Source: Oscillatoria princeps RMCB-10 (lineage in GTDB: Bacteria > Cyanobacteriota > Cyanobacteriia > Cyanobacteriales > Oscillatoriaceae). Taken from it: a DNA stretch of 54,287 bases. Positions 9,322 through 18,008 of the stretch are shown piece after piece; position 1 is the first letter of the stretch; every line of letters begins with the position of its first letter. The translations under genes and the position numbers were made by a program. Location of the stretch: positions 1-54,287 of the forward strand of contig JAHHHT010000046.1 of assembly GCA_019359235.1 (NCBI GenBank). The letters run 5' to 3'. The notes under the pieces were generated by a model, which saw only the letters and a list, made by a program, of their open reading frames with translations, was not told where the DNA came from and did not search any database.

Positions 9322-10470
9322 ATGAACCCAACAGCAAAAGCTCTACAGTCTGTGGACTGGGATTTTAGCAACGCGCCGGTGGCTACCGGCATTCACGCTA
9401 TTCATCCCTACCCCGCTAAATTTATACCCCAGATTCCGGGGCGGTTAATTGAGCTGTTTCATCCGGGGGATGGGAGTGCGGTGCTCGATCCGTTTTGCGG
9501 TGCCGGCACAACGCTAGTTGAGGCAATTGACAGGGGGCTGGATGCCTGGGGAATTGACCTCAATCCGATTGCTTGTCTGATGGCTAGGGTGAAAACGACT
9601 CCTTTTCCCTTCGAGATGGAGCCGGTGGCAAAACGGATTGTCCGCCAAGCGCAAGACAATTTCTTTAAGCGTGCTGTTTCTGTGCCGGCGATTCCGAGAG
9701 TCGGGTATTGGTTTAAGCCGGATATTCAACTCAGAATAGCAGCTTTGGTTGCGGAAATAAATCAAGTGGATACTCTGGCGATTCGAGAGGCGCTGCAAGT
9801 GGCTCTGTCGAGCATTATCGTGCGAGTTTCCAATCAGGAAAGTAATACGCGGTATGCGGCGGTGGAGAAAGATGTTGCGGCTGAGGATGTGTTCAAGCGC
9901 TTTGAGAAAGCTGCAGCTGCGGTGAGTCGAGGGGTTGCTTCGGGTTCTGACAGTCTTTGCCGGCATCTGGGTAAGGCAACTGTTCTCAACCGCGATATCC
10001 TGAGCGTGACTGCTGAGGAATTGCCTTCCAATATTGGGTTGGTTGTGACTTCTACGCCGTATCCCAATGCTTACGAATACTGGCTGTATCACAAATACCG
10101 GATGTACTGGTTAGGGATGAACCCGCTTGAGGTTCGCCAGCGCGAGATTGGAGCGAGAGCTCACTATTTCAAGAAGAAGGCTCAAGATGAGGGAGATTTT
10201 GAGCGGCAAATGGGGGCTTGCTTTCAGTTGCTGGCGCGGGTGATGAAGCCGGGTGCTAAAGCTTGTTTTGTGGTGGGGCGTTCTATTATTCACGGGAGAG
10301 CGATTGACAATGTGGCGCTGTTGCGCCGCGCCGCTGAACCTCAGGGCTTTGCTGTTGAGGGTACAGTTGAGCGCCGCATTTTGTCCACTCGCAAAACGTT
10401 TAATCTTGCGCATGGCAAGATTGAGCGAGAGAATTTGATAGTTTTTGCTTTGCAACAGGGGGAGTTATGA
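9322..10470 (+). CDS. DNA N4-cytosine/N6-adenine methyltransferase 1
   Basis: This 382-aa protein is an S-adenosylmethionine-dependent amino-methyltransferase acting on DNA. Motif I (SAM binding) is DPFCGAGTT at residues 56-64. The catalytic motif IV region reads VVTSTPYPNAYEYW near residue 242, with TSTPY instead of the usual SPPY. An HPYPAKF motif near residue 28 resembles the first part of such enzymes. I chose ATG 9322 over the adjacent GTG 9319. A TAGAAT -10-like box lies at 9307-9312. It overlaps methyltransferase 2 by 4 bp (ATGA), so the two are translationally coupled. No restriction endonuclease of a known family is adjacent, although Rpn-type nuclease genes follow downstream. Confidence 0.88.
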   Translation: MNPTAKALQSVDWDFSNAPVATGIHAIHPYPAKFIPQIPGRLIELFHPGDGSAVLDPFCGAGTTLVEAIDRGLDAWGIDLNPIACLMARVKTTPFPFEMEPVAKRIVRQAQDNFFKRAVSVPAIPRVGYWFKPDIQLRIAALVAEINQVDTLAIREALQVALSSIIVRVSNQESNTRYAAVEKDVAAEDVFKRFEKAAAAVSRGVASGSDSLCRHLGKATVLNRDILSVTAEELPSNIGLVVTSTPYPNAYEYWLYHKYRMYWLGMNPLEVRQREIGARAHYFKKKAQDEGDFERQMGACFQLLARVMKPGAKACFVVGRSIIHGRAIDNVALLRRAAEPQGFAVEGTVERRILSTRKTFNLAHGKIERENLIVFALQQGEL

Positions 10471-12236
10471 AAGTAGATTTCTACTGGCACGATTACAAGT
10501 ATCTGGCGTATGAAATAGCCCTCGCTCATCGGGAGTTAGTTGGCTTGTTCGGGCGGGAACCTATTGTGACGCCGGATGGGCTGTCTGTTGAGTGCGAAGA
10601 CGGCTGGGAGGGCGACGCCTATCGGGCAACTTATTTTCGGGAAGCTGTGGCAGAAAATGGCTATCGAATTGTTCCTCTGCAAGCTGTTTTAGAAGCTTCA
10701 ATGAGTGGGGAGGCGCAAGCGCAAAACCGGCAGAAGACTCGCTACTCGGCGCACGGAATCCACGATTATCGCGGGAAGTTTAATCCCCAGATTGTTCGGG
10801 CGATTGGGAATATGCTAGGATTAAAACCGGGTGACTGGGTGCTCGATCCGTTTTGCGGGAGTGGCACAACGCTGCTGGAAGCGGCTCATATTGGGTGGAA
10901 TGCAATTGGGGTGGATTGCAATCCGCTGGGGGTTCTGATTGCGCGGGCTAAAATTGCGGCGATCAGTGTGCCGGTGGGGGAATTGTTGGGGGAAAGTGAG
11001 GGGATTAAGCAGCGGCTGGGTGAGATTTGGAACCGGGCGCTAGGTGCGGGGGTAAAGGCTTTTGGGACAGGCGAGAGGACAGGGGAGACGCCTGTCCTAC
11101 GTCTGGAAAGGGGAGATTTTGGAACAGGAGAGACGCCTGTCCTGCGTCTGGAAAGGGGAGATTTTGGGACAGGGGAGACGCCTGTCCTGTGTCTGGGAGA
11201 TTTTGGGACAGGGGAGACGCCTGTCCTGCGTCTGGAAACACCGGCGCACGCTTTTAGTCAAGAGCAAATACGGCTTATCGGTGGGGAAGATTGGCAATCT
11301 CGCGTGCCGAGTTTGGATTATTTGCGCTTGTGGTTTGCGGAGTCGGTGCTGGTACAGCTGGCGGCGATTATGGATGAAATTGAAAGGGTGCGTTCGGTGC
11401 CAGTGCGGCAGATTTTGCAGGTGATATTGAGCGATCTGGTGCGGGAAGTGTCCCTGCAAGAGCCGACTGATTTGCGGATTCGCCGGCGCAAGAGTTCCTC
11501 AGACAATTCGCCGGCGATTCCGCTATTTATGGAGGCGGTGACAAGCAAGGTTGAGAGGGTAGTGAGGGCGCGAAAGTATATCCCGGAAGTGCCGTCGATG
11601 CAAGAGGCTTTGCTGGGAGATTCGCGCACCTGTGCCGGTGTGGTGAGGGGGCATTCGCCGCAACAGTTCGATGCGGCAATTACGAGTCCTCCTTATGTAA
11701 CTGCTCTCCCTTATATTGAGACGCTGCGTTTGAGTTTGGTGCTGCTGGGATTGATTGGATCGGATGAGATTCGGGGAACTGAAAAAAGTCTGATTGGCAG
11801 TCGGGAGATTACGGCGGGAGAGCGGTTGCAGCTGGAAGGAGAAATAGTGCGAAATGACAGCCGGTTGCCAAATGAATGCTGGGGGCTGTGTGAAAATCTA
11901 AGGGATGCGATAGATAAAAGCCAGGATGGGTTCCGCCGGCAGAATGTGCCGGCACTCCTTTACAAGTATTTGGGGGATATGGCGGTGATGTTTGGGGAGG
12001 TGGGGGAATTGCTGGGTGCCGGTGCGCCTTTTGCGCTGGTTGTGGGGCGGAATAAGACTCAGCTGGGAGGGCAGACTTTTACGATTGACACGCCTGAGTT
12101 GCTGGCTTTATTGGCGGTGGAGAAGGGTTGGGCGGTGCGGGAGAAGATGGAGTTGGATACTTTCTGCCGGTTTGATGTTCATCATGTCAATTCGATTCGC
12201 TCGGAGACGTTGCTGATTTTGGAGAAGCGGGGGTAA
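10467..12236 (+). CDS. DNA methyltransferase 2 with in-frame repeat insertion
   Basis: This 589-aa amino-methyltransferase has motif I DPFCGSGTT at residues 127-135 and a canonical catalytic ITSPPY near residue 407. HGIHDYRGKFNPQ (96-108) parallels the HPYPAKF segment of the upstream enzyme. Between the two motifs residues about 198-257 are a low-complexity block of four GTGETPVL-type units encoded by tandem copies of a dispersed DNA repeat (11061-11238). The unit spacings are 45, 45 and 39 bp, all multiples of three, so the frame is kept. The block lies where the target-recognition region could be. The pair of overlapping methyltransferases may modify both strands of an asymmetric site (inference). 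Confidence 0.88.
   Translation: MKVDFYWHDYKYLAYEIALAHRELVGLFGREPIVTPDGLSVECEDGWEGDAYRATYFREAVAENGYRIVPLQAVLEASMSGEAQAQNRQKTRYSAHGIHDYRGKFNPQIVRAIGNMLGLKPGDWVLDPFCGSGTTLLEAAHIGWNAIGVDCNPLGVLIARAKIAAISVPVGELLGESEGIKQRLGEIWNRALGAGVKAFGTGERTGETPVLRLERGDFGTGETPVLRLERGDFGTGETPVLCLGDFGTGETPVLRLETPAHAFSQEQIRLIGGEDWQSRVPSLDYLRLWFAESVLVQLAAIMDEIERVRSVPVRQILQVILSDLVREVSLQEPTDLRIRRRKSSSDNSPAIPLFMEAVTSKVERVVRARKYIPEVPSMQEALLGDSRTCAGVVRGHSPQQFDAAITSPPYVTALPYIETLRLSLVLLGLIGSDEIRGTEKSLIGSREITAGERLQLEGEIVRNDSRLPNECWGLCENLRDAIDKSQDGFRRQNVPALLYKYLGDMAVMFGEVGELLGAGAPFALVVGRNKTQLGGQTFTIDTPELLALLAVEKGWAVREKMELDTFCRFDVHHVNSIRSETLLILEKRG
11061..11238. repeat. four tandem copies of GAGACGCCTGTCCT-type repeat inside a CDS
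   Basis: GAGACGCCTGTCCT recurs at 11085, 11130, 11175 and 11214. Full units are about 45 bp (GGGACAGGGGAGACGCCTGT plus CCTGCGTCTGGAAAGGGGAG plus ATTTT). The core GACAGGCGTCTC or its complement also occurs between genes near 20226, 20280, 20670 and 39405, so this is a dispersed intergenic element that has entered the coding sequence. Confidence 0.9.
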
Positions 12237-12287
12237 GTGCGGGGTGCCGGTGGTATATAGCGTTTCCCATATGAGTGAGGTACTGAA

Positions 12288-12316
12288 AAACCCGGTTTCT
12301 TTAAGAAACCGGGTTT
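12288..12316. repeat. dispersed palindrome AAACCCGGTTTCTT
   Basis: Arms AAACCCGGTTTCTT (12288-12301) and AAGAAACCGGGTTT (12303-12316) are perfect complements around a single T. This is the same family as 8329-8361. It lies between methyltransferase 2 and the first Rpn-type gene and could terminate transcription or simply be a mobile palindrome. Confidence 0.8.
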
Positions 12317-12396
12317 ATGGGACGTACTTAATCCAACTGATAACGGCTATAATAGTTGGCATATACACGAGGGTGCTTTACTCTAATCACAGTCTA

Positions 12397-13299
12397 ATGA
12401 CTCGCTTTATTCACGACCAATTCGCCAAAGACTATCTGGAGGAACTGCTATCGCCTTACGGGGAGGTGCAAGCGCCACGCCGCGTGGCGGGGGAAGCCAG
12501 ACAAATAGATGTTTGGTTCGCACCGGCACCCCAGTCAGCCGGCGCTCCTGAAGTGCTAGGATTGTTAGGGCGATTTGCGGCTACTCCCTGTCTGTTTGAG
12601 CCTTTCCGCAATCCAGCCACTTCCCAAGAAATTTGCGACTGTCTGTTAAAAATGTTAGAGGTGCGGGGAGAATACCAGCGGGAGGCGAATCGGAATAATA
12701 CCAGCATTCAAGAGGCTGCTTTGCCGAGATTGTGGATTCTCACGCCCACAGCATCTGAAGCGCTGGTATCGGAATTTCGCGCTATAATAGACAAGAGCTG
12801 GTTGCCAGGAATTTACTTTATGGCCAATCCCCTGCGGACAGCCATAGCAGTCATTCACCAGTTACCCCGCACTCCAGAAACCCTGTGGGTGAGGGTTCTC
12901 GGTAAGGGAAGCGTGCAAAAGCAGGCGATTGACGAGCTAGAGGCACTGCCGGTGGACAGTCCATTTCGCTGGAATGCTCTGCGGTTGCTGAAGAACTTGC
13001 AAAAGAACTTAGGAATCACTCAAAATGTAGATCAGGAAGATCGGGAGTTGTTTATGCGATTGGCACCACTTTACGACCAAGATATAGAACGCGCTACTCG
13101 GGAAGGGCGGGAGCTGGGAATCCAGCAGGAACGCCGCACCATTATAGAAAACTTGCTGCGAGTCCGCTTCGGCGAATTAGATGAGCAACTGTCAGCAATT
13201 ATTGACCGATTGCTGGCGTTGCCGGCAGAGGAGTTTGCTCCTATATTGCTGCAACTGTCTAGTCTCTCCCGCGAGGAACTCTTGGCGCGGTTTGCGTAA
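12397..13299 (+). CDS. Rpn/DUF4351-type protein, paralog 1
   Basis: This 300-aa protein belongs to a cyanobacterial family annotated as Rpn (PD-(D/E)XK transposase-like nuclease) and/or DUF4351. I start it at ATG 12397 because MTRFIHDQFAKDYLEELLSP matches the start of both paralogs; the longer frame from 12244 runs through a dispersed palindrome. The N-terminal half carries HDQFAKDYLE and RQIDVWFAPAPQ (D about residue 36), reminiscent of the acidic residues of the nuclease fold. The C terminus has the helical RVRFGELDEQLSAII...LSREELLARF segment typical of DUF4351. A TATAAT box is at 12348-12353. A closely similar tandem copy follows at 13486; a third is at 42288-43235. Confidence 0.78.
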   Translation: MTRFIHDQFAKDYLEELLSPYGEVQAPRRVAGEARQIDVWFAPAPQSAGAPEVLGLLGRFAATPCLFEPFRNPATSQEICDCLLKMLEVRGEYQREANRNNTSIQEAALPRLWILTPTASEALVSEFRAIIDKSWLPGIYFMANPLRTAIAVIHQLPRTPETLWVRVLGKGSVQKQAIDELEALPVDSPFRWNALRLLKNLQKNLGITQNVDQEDRELFMRLAPLYDQDIERATREGRELGIQQERRTIIENLLRVRFGELDEQLSAIIDRLLALPAEEFAPILLQLSSLSREELLARFA

Positions 13300-13307
13300 G
13301 GGGAAGG

Positions 13308-13339
13308 TGGGTGGCGCTCAACCGCGCAACCCACCCTAC
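13308..13339. repeat. palindromic repeat after Rpn paralog 1
   Basis: GGTGGGTGGCGCTCAACCGCGCAACCCACC forms an imperfect hairpin directly after the stop codon. An almost identical sequence occupies 14386-14416 after paralog 2. It is related to the GGGTGGGTTACGC...TAACCCACCC palindrome at 42013-42045. It may act as a 3' end hairpin. Confidence 0.65.
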
Positions 13340-13485
13340 AATTCCGGGGAGAAACAGCCACCGGCAATTGTAATGTCCCGGGAACAAACGAAGGCAGCCG
13401 GTGCGTAAAAAACCAGTAGAAAACTCGCTTTATCTGATAAAATAATATCATATATACGAGTGCTATCTACTCAACTTACAGACGA

Positions 13486-14379
13486 ATGACTCGCTTCATA
13501 CACGACCAATTTGCCAAAGACTACCTGGAGGCAATGCTATCGCCTTACGGCACAGTGCAAGCGCCACGCCGCGTGGCGGGAGAAGCCAGACAAATCGATG
13601 TTTGGTTCGCACCGGCACCCCAGTCAGCCGGCACTCCAGAAACCCTAGGACTGTTAGGGCGATTTATGGCTACCCCCTGTCTGTTTGAGCCTTTCCGCAA
13701 CCCTGTGACTCCTGAACAAGTTTGCGGCTGTCTCTCAAAACTGCTGCAGGTGCAGGAGGAATACTACCGGGAAGAAAATCGGACTAAGACCAGCAGCCGA
13801 CAAGAGTCCGCCTTGCCGAGGTTGTGGATTCTCACGCCTACGGCATCGGAAAATCTCTTGTCGGGATTTGCCGCTATAATAGATAAAAGCTGGATGCCTG
13901 GTGTTTACTTCATGGCTGACTACCTGAGGACGGCGATAGTAGTAATCCACCAGTTACCCCGCACCCCAGACACCCTCTGGCTGAGGGTTCTCGGCAAGGG
14001 GACAGTCCAGAAGCAAACGGTTGATGAACTTGAGGCACTTCCACCCAATAATTCCTTAGGGTTGAATGCCTTGACGTTGCTGAAGTCCTTTTTTAAGAAC
14101 TTAGGCCCCCTTGAAAGTTTAGATCAGGAAGATCGGGAGGTGTTTGTGCGGTTAAAAGAACTTTACGACCGAGATATGGAACGCGCTACGCGAGCGGGAC
14201 GGGAGCAGGGACAGCGGCAAGTTATAGAAAACTTGCTGCGAGTCCGCTTCGGCGAATTAGATGAGCAACTGTCAGCAGTTATTGACCCATTGCTGGCGTT
14301 GCCGGCAGAGGAGTTTACTCCTATATTGCTGCAATTGTCTAGTCTCTCCCGCGAGGAACTCTTGGCGCGGTTTGCATAA
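13486..14379 (+). CDS. Rpn/DUF4351-type protein, paralog 2
   Basis: This 297-aa tandem paralog of the preceding gene is roughly three-quarters identical by eye, with the same start (MTRFIHDQFAKDYLEAMLSP), the same RQIDVWFAPAPQSAG motif and an almost identical C terminus (ENLLRVRFGELDEQLSA). The region just upstream of each ATG and the palindrome after each stop (GGTGGGT..GCGCTCAACCGCG..ACCCACC) are also shared, showing that a unit including flanks was duplicated. Activity as a nuclease is inferred from the family and not shown by a complete catalytic motif. Confidence 0.78.
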   Translation: MTRFIHDQFAKDYLEAMLSPYGTVQAPRRVAGEARQIDVWFAPAPQSAGTPETLGLLGRFMATPCLFEPFRNPVTPEQVCGCLSKLLQVQEEYYREENRTKTSSRQESALPRLWILTPTASENLLSGFAAIIDKSWMPGVYFMADYLRTAIVVIHQLPRTPDTLWLRVLGKGTVQKQTVDELEALPPNNSLGLNALTLLKSFFKNLGPLESLDQEDREVFVRLKELYDRDMERATRAGREQGQRQVIENLLRVRFGELDEQLSAVIDPLLALPAEEFTPILLQLSSLSREELLARFA

Positions 14380-14385
14380 GAGTGT

Positions 14386-14416
14386 GGTGGGTTGCGCTCA
14401 ACCGCGCCACCCACCC
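14386..14416. repeat. palindromic repeat after Rpn paralog 2
   Basis: GGTGGGTTGCGCTCAACCGC followed by GCCACCCACCC forms a hairpin just after the stop, matching the copy after paralog 1. Confidence 0.65.
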
Positions 14417-14564
14417 TACAATTCTAAAAATCCAGATCCCCCCAAACGGGGCGGGCACAGGGGCACCGCCCCTACAAAGGGGGGCTTTGAGTATTTCCCC
14501 CCCTTTTTAAGGGGGGGCTAGGGGGGGATCTCACCTGACTCACTGGTAAGCAGCAACTTGGATT

Positions 14565-14699
14565 ATGCTATACAAGCAATATCGCCTAGCCATCCCCTCT
14601 AAGGATGAGTATTCTCTGCCTCAACTGCGGATGATGATTCGGGAAGTGGAGGAGATGATAGAACACGAAATCGCAGCTGAGGTGTGGAATTGCCTATAG
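14565..14699 (+). CDS. possible 44-aa protein between inverted repeats
   Basis: The frame reads MLYKQYRLAIPSKDEYSLPQ and continues with an acidic, helix-prone tail (LRMMIREVEEMIEHEIAAEV) ending WNCL. The composition looks coding, and an in-frame TAA just upstream fixes the start near ATG 14565. No clear ribosome-binding site is visible. I do not recognise a family; the Y-S-L-P-Q-L-x-x-M pattern and terminal W-N may be conserved. It is enclosed by two oppositely oriented GATCCCCCC repeats. Confidence 0.35.
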   Translation: MLYKQYRLAIPSKDEYSLPQLRMMIREVEEMIEHEIAAEVWNCL

Positions 14700-15035
14700 G
14701 CGCGTCAGACGTGCCGGTGAGAAAACCCTCGCACACCCCCACCCCGCAAGCGGCGATGGGGTTGGGTGCCGGGTTCACCCCCCGTGGCGCGTGGCGAGAT
14801 GGAGTGAGGCGCAATTTATGGCAGATTTCAACCGAGTGAGGTACAGATATTAGATCCCCCCCTAGCCCCCCCTTAAAAAGGGGGGGAATATTCTCAAAGC
14901 CCCCCTTTTTAAGGGGGGTTTGGGGGGATCTCCAGACTGTACTCCACGCAGATGCTTGCCCGCTATATCTGCAATCAGCCATCCGCACCAGTCGGGAGTT
15001 AAGGCGCTTTGGCTGACTCTGCTCTGTGTGACAAG

Positions 15036-17726
15036 TTACTTCTGAAGCTGTTTGAGTTTGTCTTGTGCTGTTTGGCAGTTAGGATTCCCTTGAGAACAGA
15101 AAAGTGTTGTCGCTTTCTGTAAATCCTCTATCGCCCTCTGTTTATCTCCCAAGGCATAACGGGCAACACCCCGGTTGTAGTAGGCTTCGGCATAGTCAGG
15201 CTTGAGTTCAATGGCTTTGCTGTAATCGGCTATCTCTCCCTGTTTATCTCCCAAGGCAGAACGGACGACACCCCGGTTGTAGTAGGCATCGGCATAGTCA
15301 GGCATGAGTTCAATGGCTTTGTTGAAATCAGCAATCGCTTCCTGTTTGTACCCCAATTCATAACGGGCACCACCTCGGCTGCTGTAGGCTTTGGCAAAGT
15401 CAGGCTTGAGTTCAATGGCTTTGTTGAAATCGGCAATTGCTCCCTGTTTATCTTCCAAGACAGAACGGGCAACACCCCGGTTGTAGTAGGCTTCGGCATC
15501 GTCAGGCTGGAGTTTAATGGCTTTGCTGAAATCGGCAATCGCTTCCTGTTTGTATCCCAAGGCAGAAAGAGCAGCACCCCGGTTGCTGTAAGCAACGAAA
15601 TCGTCAGGCTTGAGTTCAATAGCTTTGTTGTAATCGGTAATTGCCCCCTGTTTATCGCCCAAGGCAGAACGGGAAACACCTCGGTTGATGTAGGTTTCGG
15701 CTAAGTCAGGCTTGAGTTCAATGGCTTTGGTGTAATCGGCAATCGCTCCCTTTTCATCTCCCAAGGCAGAACGTAAGAAACCCCGGCTTTTGTAGGCAAA
15801 CGGGTGAGGCTTGAGTTGAATCGCTCGGCTGTAGACATCCCTTGCTTCTGGGTAGCGTTTTAATTTATATAGCAGTTCTCCTCGCAACATATAAAGGAGA
15901 GAATCTTTGTCGTTGATGGCAATTGCCTTGTCATAGGATGCCAGCGCCTCTGGGTATCGCTTCAAGAAGTAAAGCGCATTACCTCGCTCGCGCCAAGCTT
16001 CATATAAGTCGGGCTTGAGTTGAGTCGCTCTCTCAAAAGATCCCAAGGCTTCTTGATATTTCTCATCCAGCGCTAATCCGCGTGCGTACCAAGCTTGATA
16101 TAAGTTAGGATTTATTTTAATTGCTTCGTCAAAAGCCTTCACAGCTTCATCGTCGCGAAATACCCGCCACAACTGATTGCCATAATTCACCCAATCCGTC
16201 TCCCTCGCCCCACTGGCAGGTTTTTCTAGACTAAATAAAGCGCTGTGAATTGAATCTCTCTCCTCTTCATTGAGTGGGGGTGGTGCAGATGTTTCTACGA
16301 TCAACCACTCCGGCTTTATACCCAGCTTTTCTGCTAAACTGATAAAGGTCCTCACCGGCACCCCCAAACTGTAACCCAGCTGCACATTATAGAACTTATC
16401 TCCCTCCGCAGCAGCGTGAATCCCAATCACCCGCCCGCGAGTATCCAATATCGGCCCCCCGCTCATTCCGGGTTGACTAATATTGGTGTACACTAGCTCG
16501 TAACCACTCGTTAAAGACGAAGAGTCTTTTGCAAAAAAATCCCCTGCTTCTTTACTGAAAATCAATCCAGCGGTAAACAGCCGGGAGGGGCTGTTCGCGC
16601 CTTTTGCCCCCGGCCAACCAGAGACGAAAACCCCGGGTCTTTCATAGATTGCTATATCATACTTTCCCAAAGTAGCCACGGAGTAAGTTTCGTTGCTCTG
16701 GAACTGTAGCACCGCCAAGTCCACACCCTCAAATCTTTTCACCGTGCCATAGTTCACCGGCACTCTCGCCCCATCCGGCGTCACAACCTGATATTTCCCT
16801 TTATTCTTCACCACATGATCAGCCGTGAGGACATAATAAGTGTTCCCCCGCTTGGCAACAATCACCCCCGAACCATCATCCAGATTTGGCCCATCAATCC
16901 GCACCGTAATCTCAGCGGCTTTTTTGTTCACCTCCCCTGCGATGCCGGTCAGGGGTGGAATCGCGATGTTTCCCACCCTTTCAGGCGCTACCTCAGCCAA
17001 TATCTGCACCGGCACCCCCCAACTCAAGCGGTTCATCTGCTGCAACTGCGCCTCGCTGGGGCGGGAACCGTCCTCAAATCGGTAGGCATCCGCCAAAATC
17101 GGAAAAGCACTCACGCCATTAATGCCAGTCACCTCACCAAAATAGTTTAGCACCGGCCCGCCGCTCATCCCCTGCTGGATCTCATTCGTGTACCCGATGC
17201 GGTAGCCCCCCTGCAATGCCTTATCCGGTAACAGTTCAATTTTGCCGGCACTCACGATCAGGCGATCCGAGTCAAACGGAAACCCCGCCGCCAACACCTT
17301 ATCCCCCACCGCAAAAGAACGCCGGTGTCCCAGCGCCGCCACCGCATACTCTTCCGCCGCCGGAAACTCCAGCAGCACCAAATCCTTCCCCTGAAAATCG
17401 GCTTTTTTAACCACCGATGCCGTGTGGGTTTTGCCGTCCGGCGTCCCGATGCTATACGGCTGTCCCGGTGTCAGGACGTGCTGGTTCGTCAGCACCGTAT
17501 AAACCCCCTTTTGCTTGCCGATCAGCGTCCCCGAACCCGCCCCATTTTTGGCGATTACCTTTACTGTAATTGATGCCGCCAGCTTTCGCAACTCCTCCTC
17601 CGATAAAGGCGCGGCGACTTGCTCTAGGGTTGCCGGTTTGGCGGCGCATCCCCCCAGAGAAATTGCCGATGCCGGTAGCAGGAACAGTCCAAAAGCAGCA
17701 ATCCAAATTAGCGAACTGCGATTCAT
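15036..17726 (-). CDS. lipoprotein with two trypsin-like domains and a TPR array
   Basis: This 896-aa protein has a lipoprotein signal peptide (hydrophobic start, lipobox LGGC with C27), so it should be anchored outside the cytoplasmic membrane. Domain 1 is an S1/HtrA-like protease with H83 (TNQHVL), D115 (KDLVLLEF) and S188 (GMSGGP). Domain 2 repeats this with H304 (TADHVV), D336 (GVDLAVLQF) and S422 (GMSGGP). Both triads look complete. From about residue 510 to 885 there are about eleven TPR units of 34 residues, most reading A-Y-Y-N-R-G-V-A-R-x-A-L-G-D-K-Q-x-A-I-A-D-F. It heads a minus-strand cluster with a COP23 lipoprotein and two kinases upstream. A sensor or regulated protease role is inferred. 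Confidence 0.9.
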   Translation of the reverse strand: MNRSSLIWIAAFGLFLLPASAISLGGCAAKPATLEQVAAPLSEEELRKLAASITVKVIAKNGAGSGTLIGKQKGVYTVLTNQHVLTPGQPYSIGTPDGKTHTASVVKKADFQGKDLVLLEFPAAEEYAVAALGHRRSFAVGDKVLAAGFPFDSDRLIVSAGKIELLPDKALQGGYRIGYTNEIQQGMSGGPVLNYFGEVTGINGVSAFPILADAYRFEDGSRPSEAQLQQMNRLSWGVPVQILAEVAPERVGNIAIPPLTGIAGEVNKKAAEITVRIDGPNLDDGSGVIVAKRGNTYYVLTADHVVKNKGKYQVVTPDGARVPVNYGTVKRFEGVDLAVLQFQSNETYSVATLGKYDIAIYERPGVFVSGWPGAKGANSPSRLFTAGLIFSKEAGDFFAKDSSSLTSGYELVYTNISQPGMSGGPILDTRGRVIGIHAAAEGDKFYNVQLGYSLGVPVRTFISLAEKLGIKPEWLIVETSAPPPLNEEERDSIHSALFSLEKPASGARETDWVNYGNQLWRVFRDDEAVKAFDEAIKINPNLYQAWYARGLALDEKYQEALGSFERATQLKPDLYEAWRERGNALYFLKRYPEALASYDKAIAINDKDSLLYMLRGELLYKLKRYPEARDVYSRAIQLKPHPFAYKSRGFLRSALGDEKGAIADYTKAIELKPDLAETYINRGVSRSALGDKQGAITDYNKAIELKPDDFVAYSNRGAALSALGYKQEAIADFSKAIKLQPDDAEAYYNRGVARSVLEDKQGAIADFNKAIELKPDFAKAYSSRGGARYELGYKQEAIADFNKAIELMPDYADAYYNRGVVRSALGDKQGEIADYSKAIELKPDYAEAYYNRGVARYALGDKQRAIEDLQKATTLFCSQGNPNCQTAQDKLKQLQK
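15060..15840. repeat. 102-bp coding tandem repeats (TPR units)
   Basis: Within the protease-TPR gene about seven highly similar 102-bp units follow each other, each with the core GGCTTTGTTGAAATCGGCAA on the plus strand and the GTTGTAGTAGGC segment. They encode the last TPRs. Their high DNA identity suggests recent expansion by recombination and possible copy-number variation. Confidence 0.8.
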
Positions 17727-17811
17727 CTCTATATATATAGTGTTCTGGAATTAACAACCTGTAGGACCGGCGTCTCGCGGGTTTCTTTCCTCCCGCCGGT
17801 GTACCGGCGGG

Positions 17812-17971
17812 TGTGGGGCTAAAGCCCAACTACAAACCTGTGGGGCTAAAGCCCAACTACGAACCTGTGGGGCTAAAGCCCAACTACGAACCTGTGGGGC
17901 TAAAGCCCAACTACGAACTGTGGGCTAAAGCCCAACTACGAACCTGTGGGGCTAAAGCCCAACTACAAACC
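17812..17971. repeat. six tandem copies of a 27-bp repeat
   Basis: The unit TGTGGGGCTAAAGCCCAACT plus ACGAACC is repeated about six times (one copy shortened). Each unit contains the palindrome GGGCTAAAGCCC. It lies between the protease-TPR gene start and the COP23 gene. There are no unique spacers, so it is not a CRISPR array. The remaining gap sequence (17727-17811, 17972-18008) shows nothing else. Confidence 0.88.
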
Positions 17972-18008
17972 GTAGTACCGGCATCCCGCCTGTCCCAAAC
18001 CCCTGCTC

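Larger units (their letters stand above)
14380..15035. other. repeat-rich intergenic region (inverted GATCCCCCC elements)
   Basis: Two copies of a cyanobacterial repeat made of GATCCCCCC...CCCCTTTTTAAGGGGGG...GGGGGGATC are present at about 14451-14532 and 14851-14932, in opposite orientation. Copy 1 contains an extra GC-rich insert (GGGCGGGCACAGGGGCACCG region, about 14464-14488). They enclose about 320 bp with a possible 44-aa gene. Another composite copy is at 25330-25440. Confidence 0.75.

Noticed and set aside
17812-17971. CRISPR array
   Set aside because: Repeats are directly adjacent with no unique spacers, and no cas genes are in the window.
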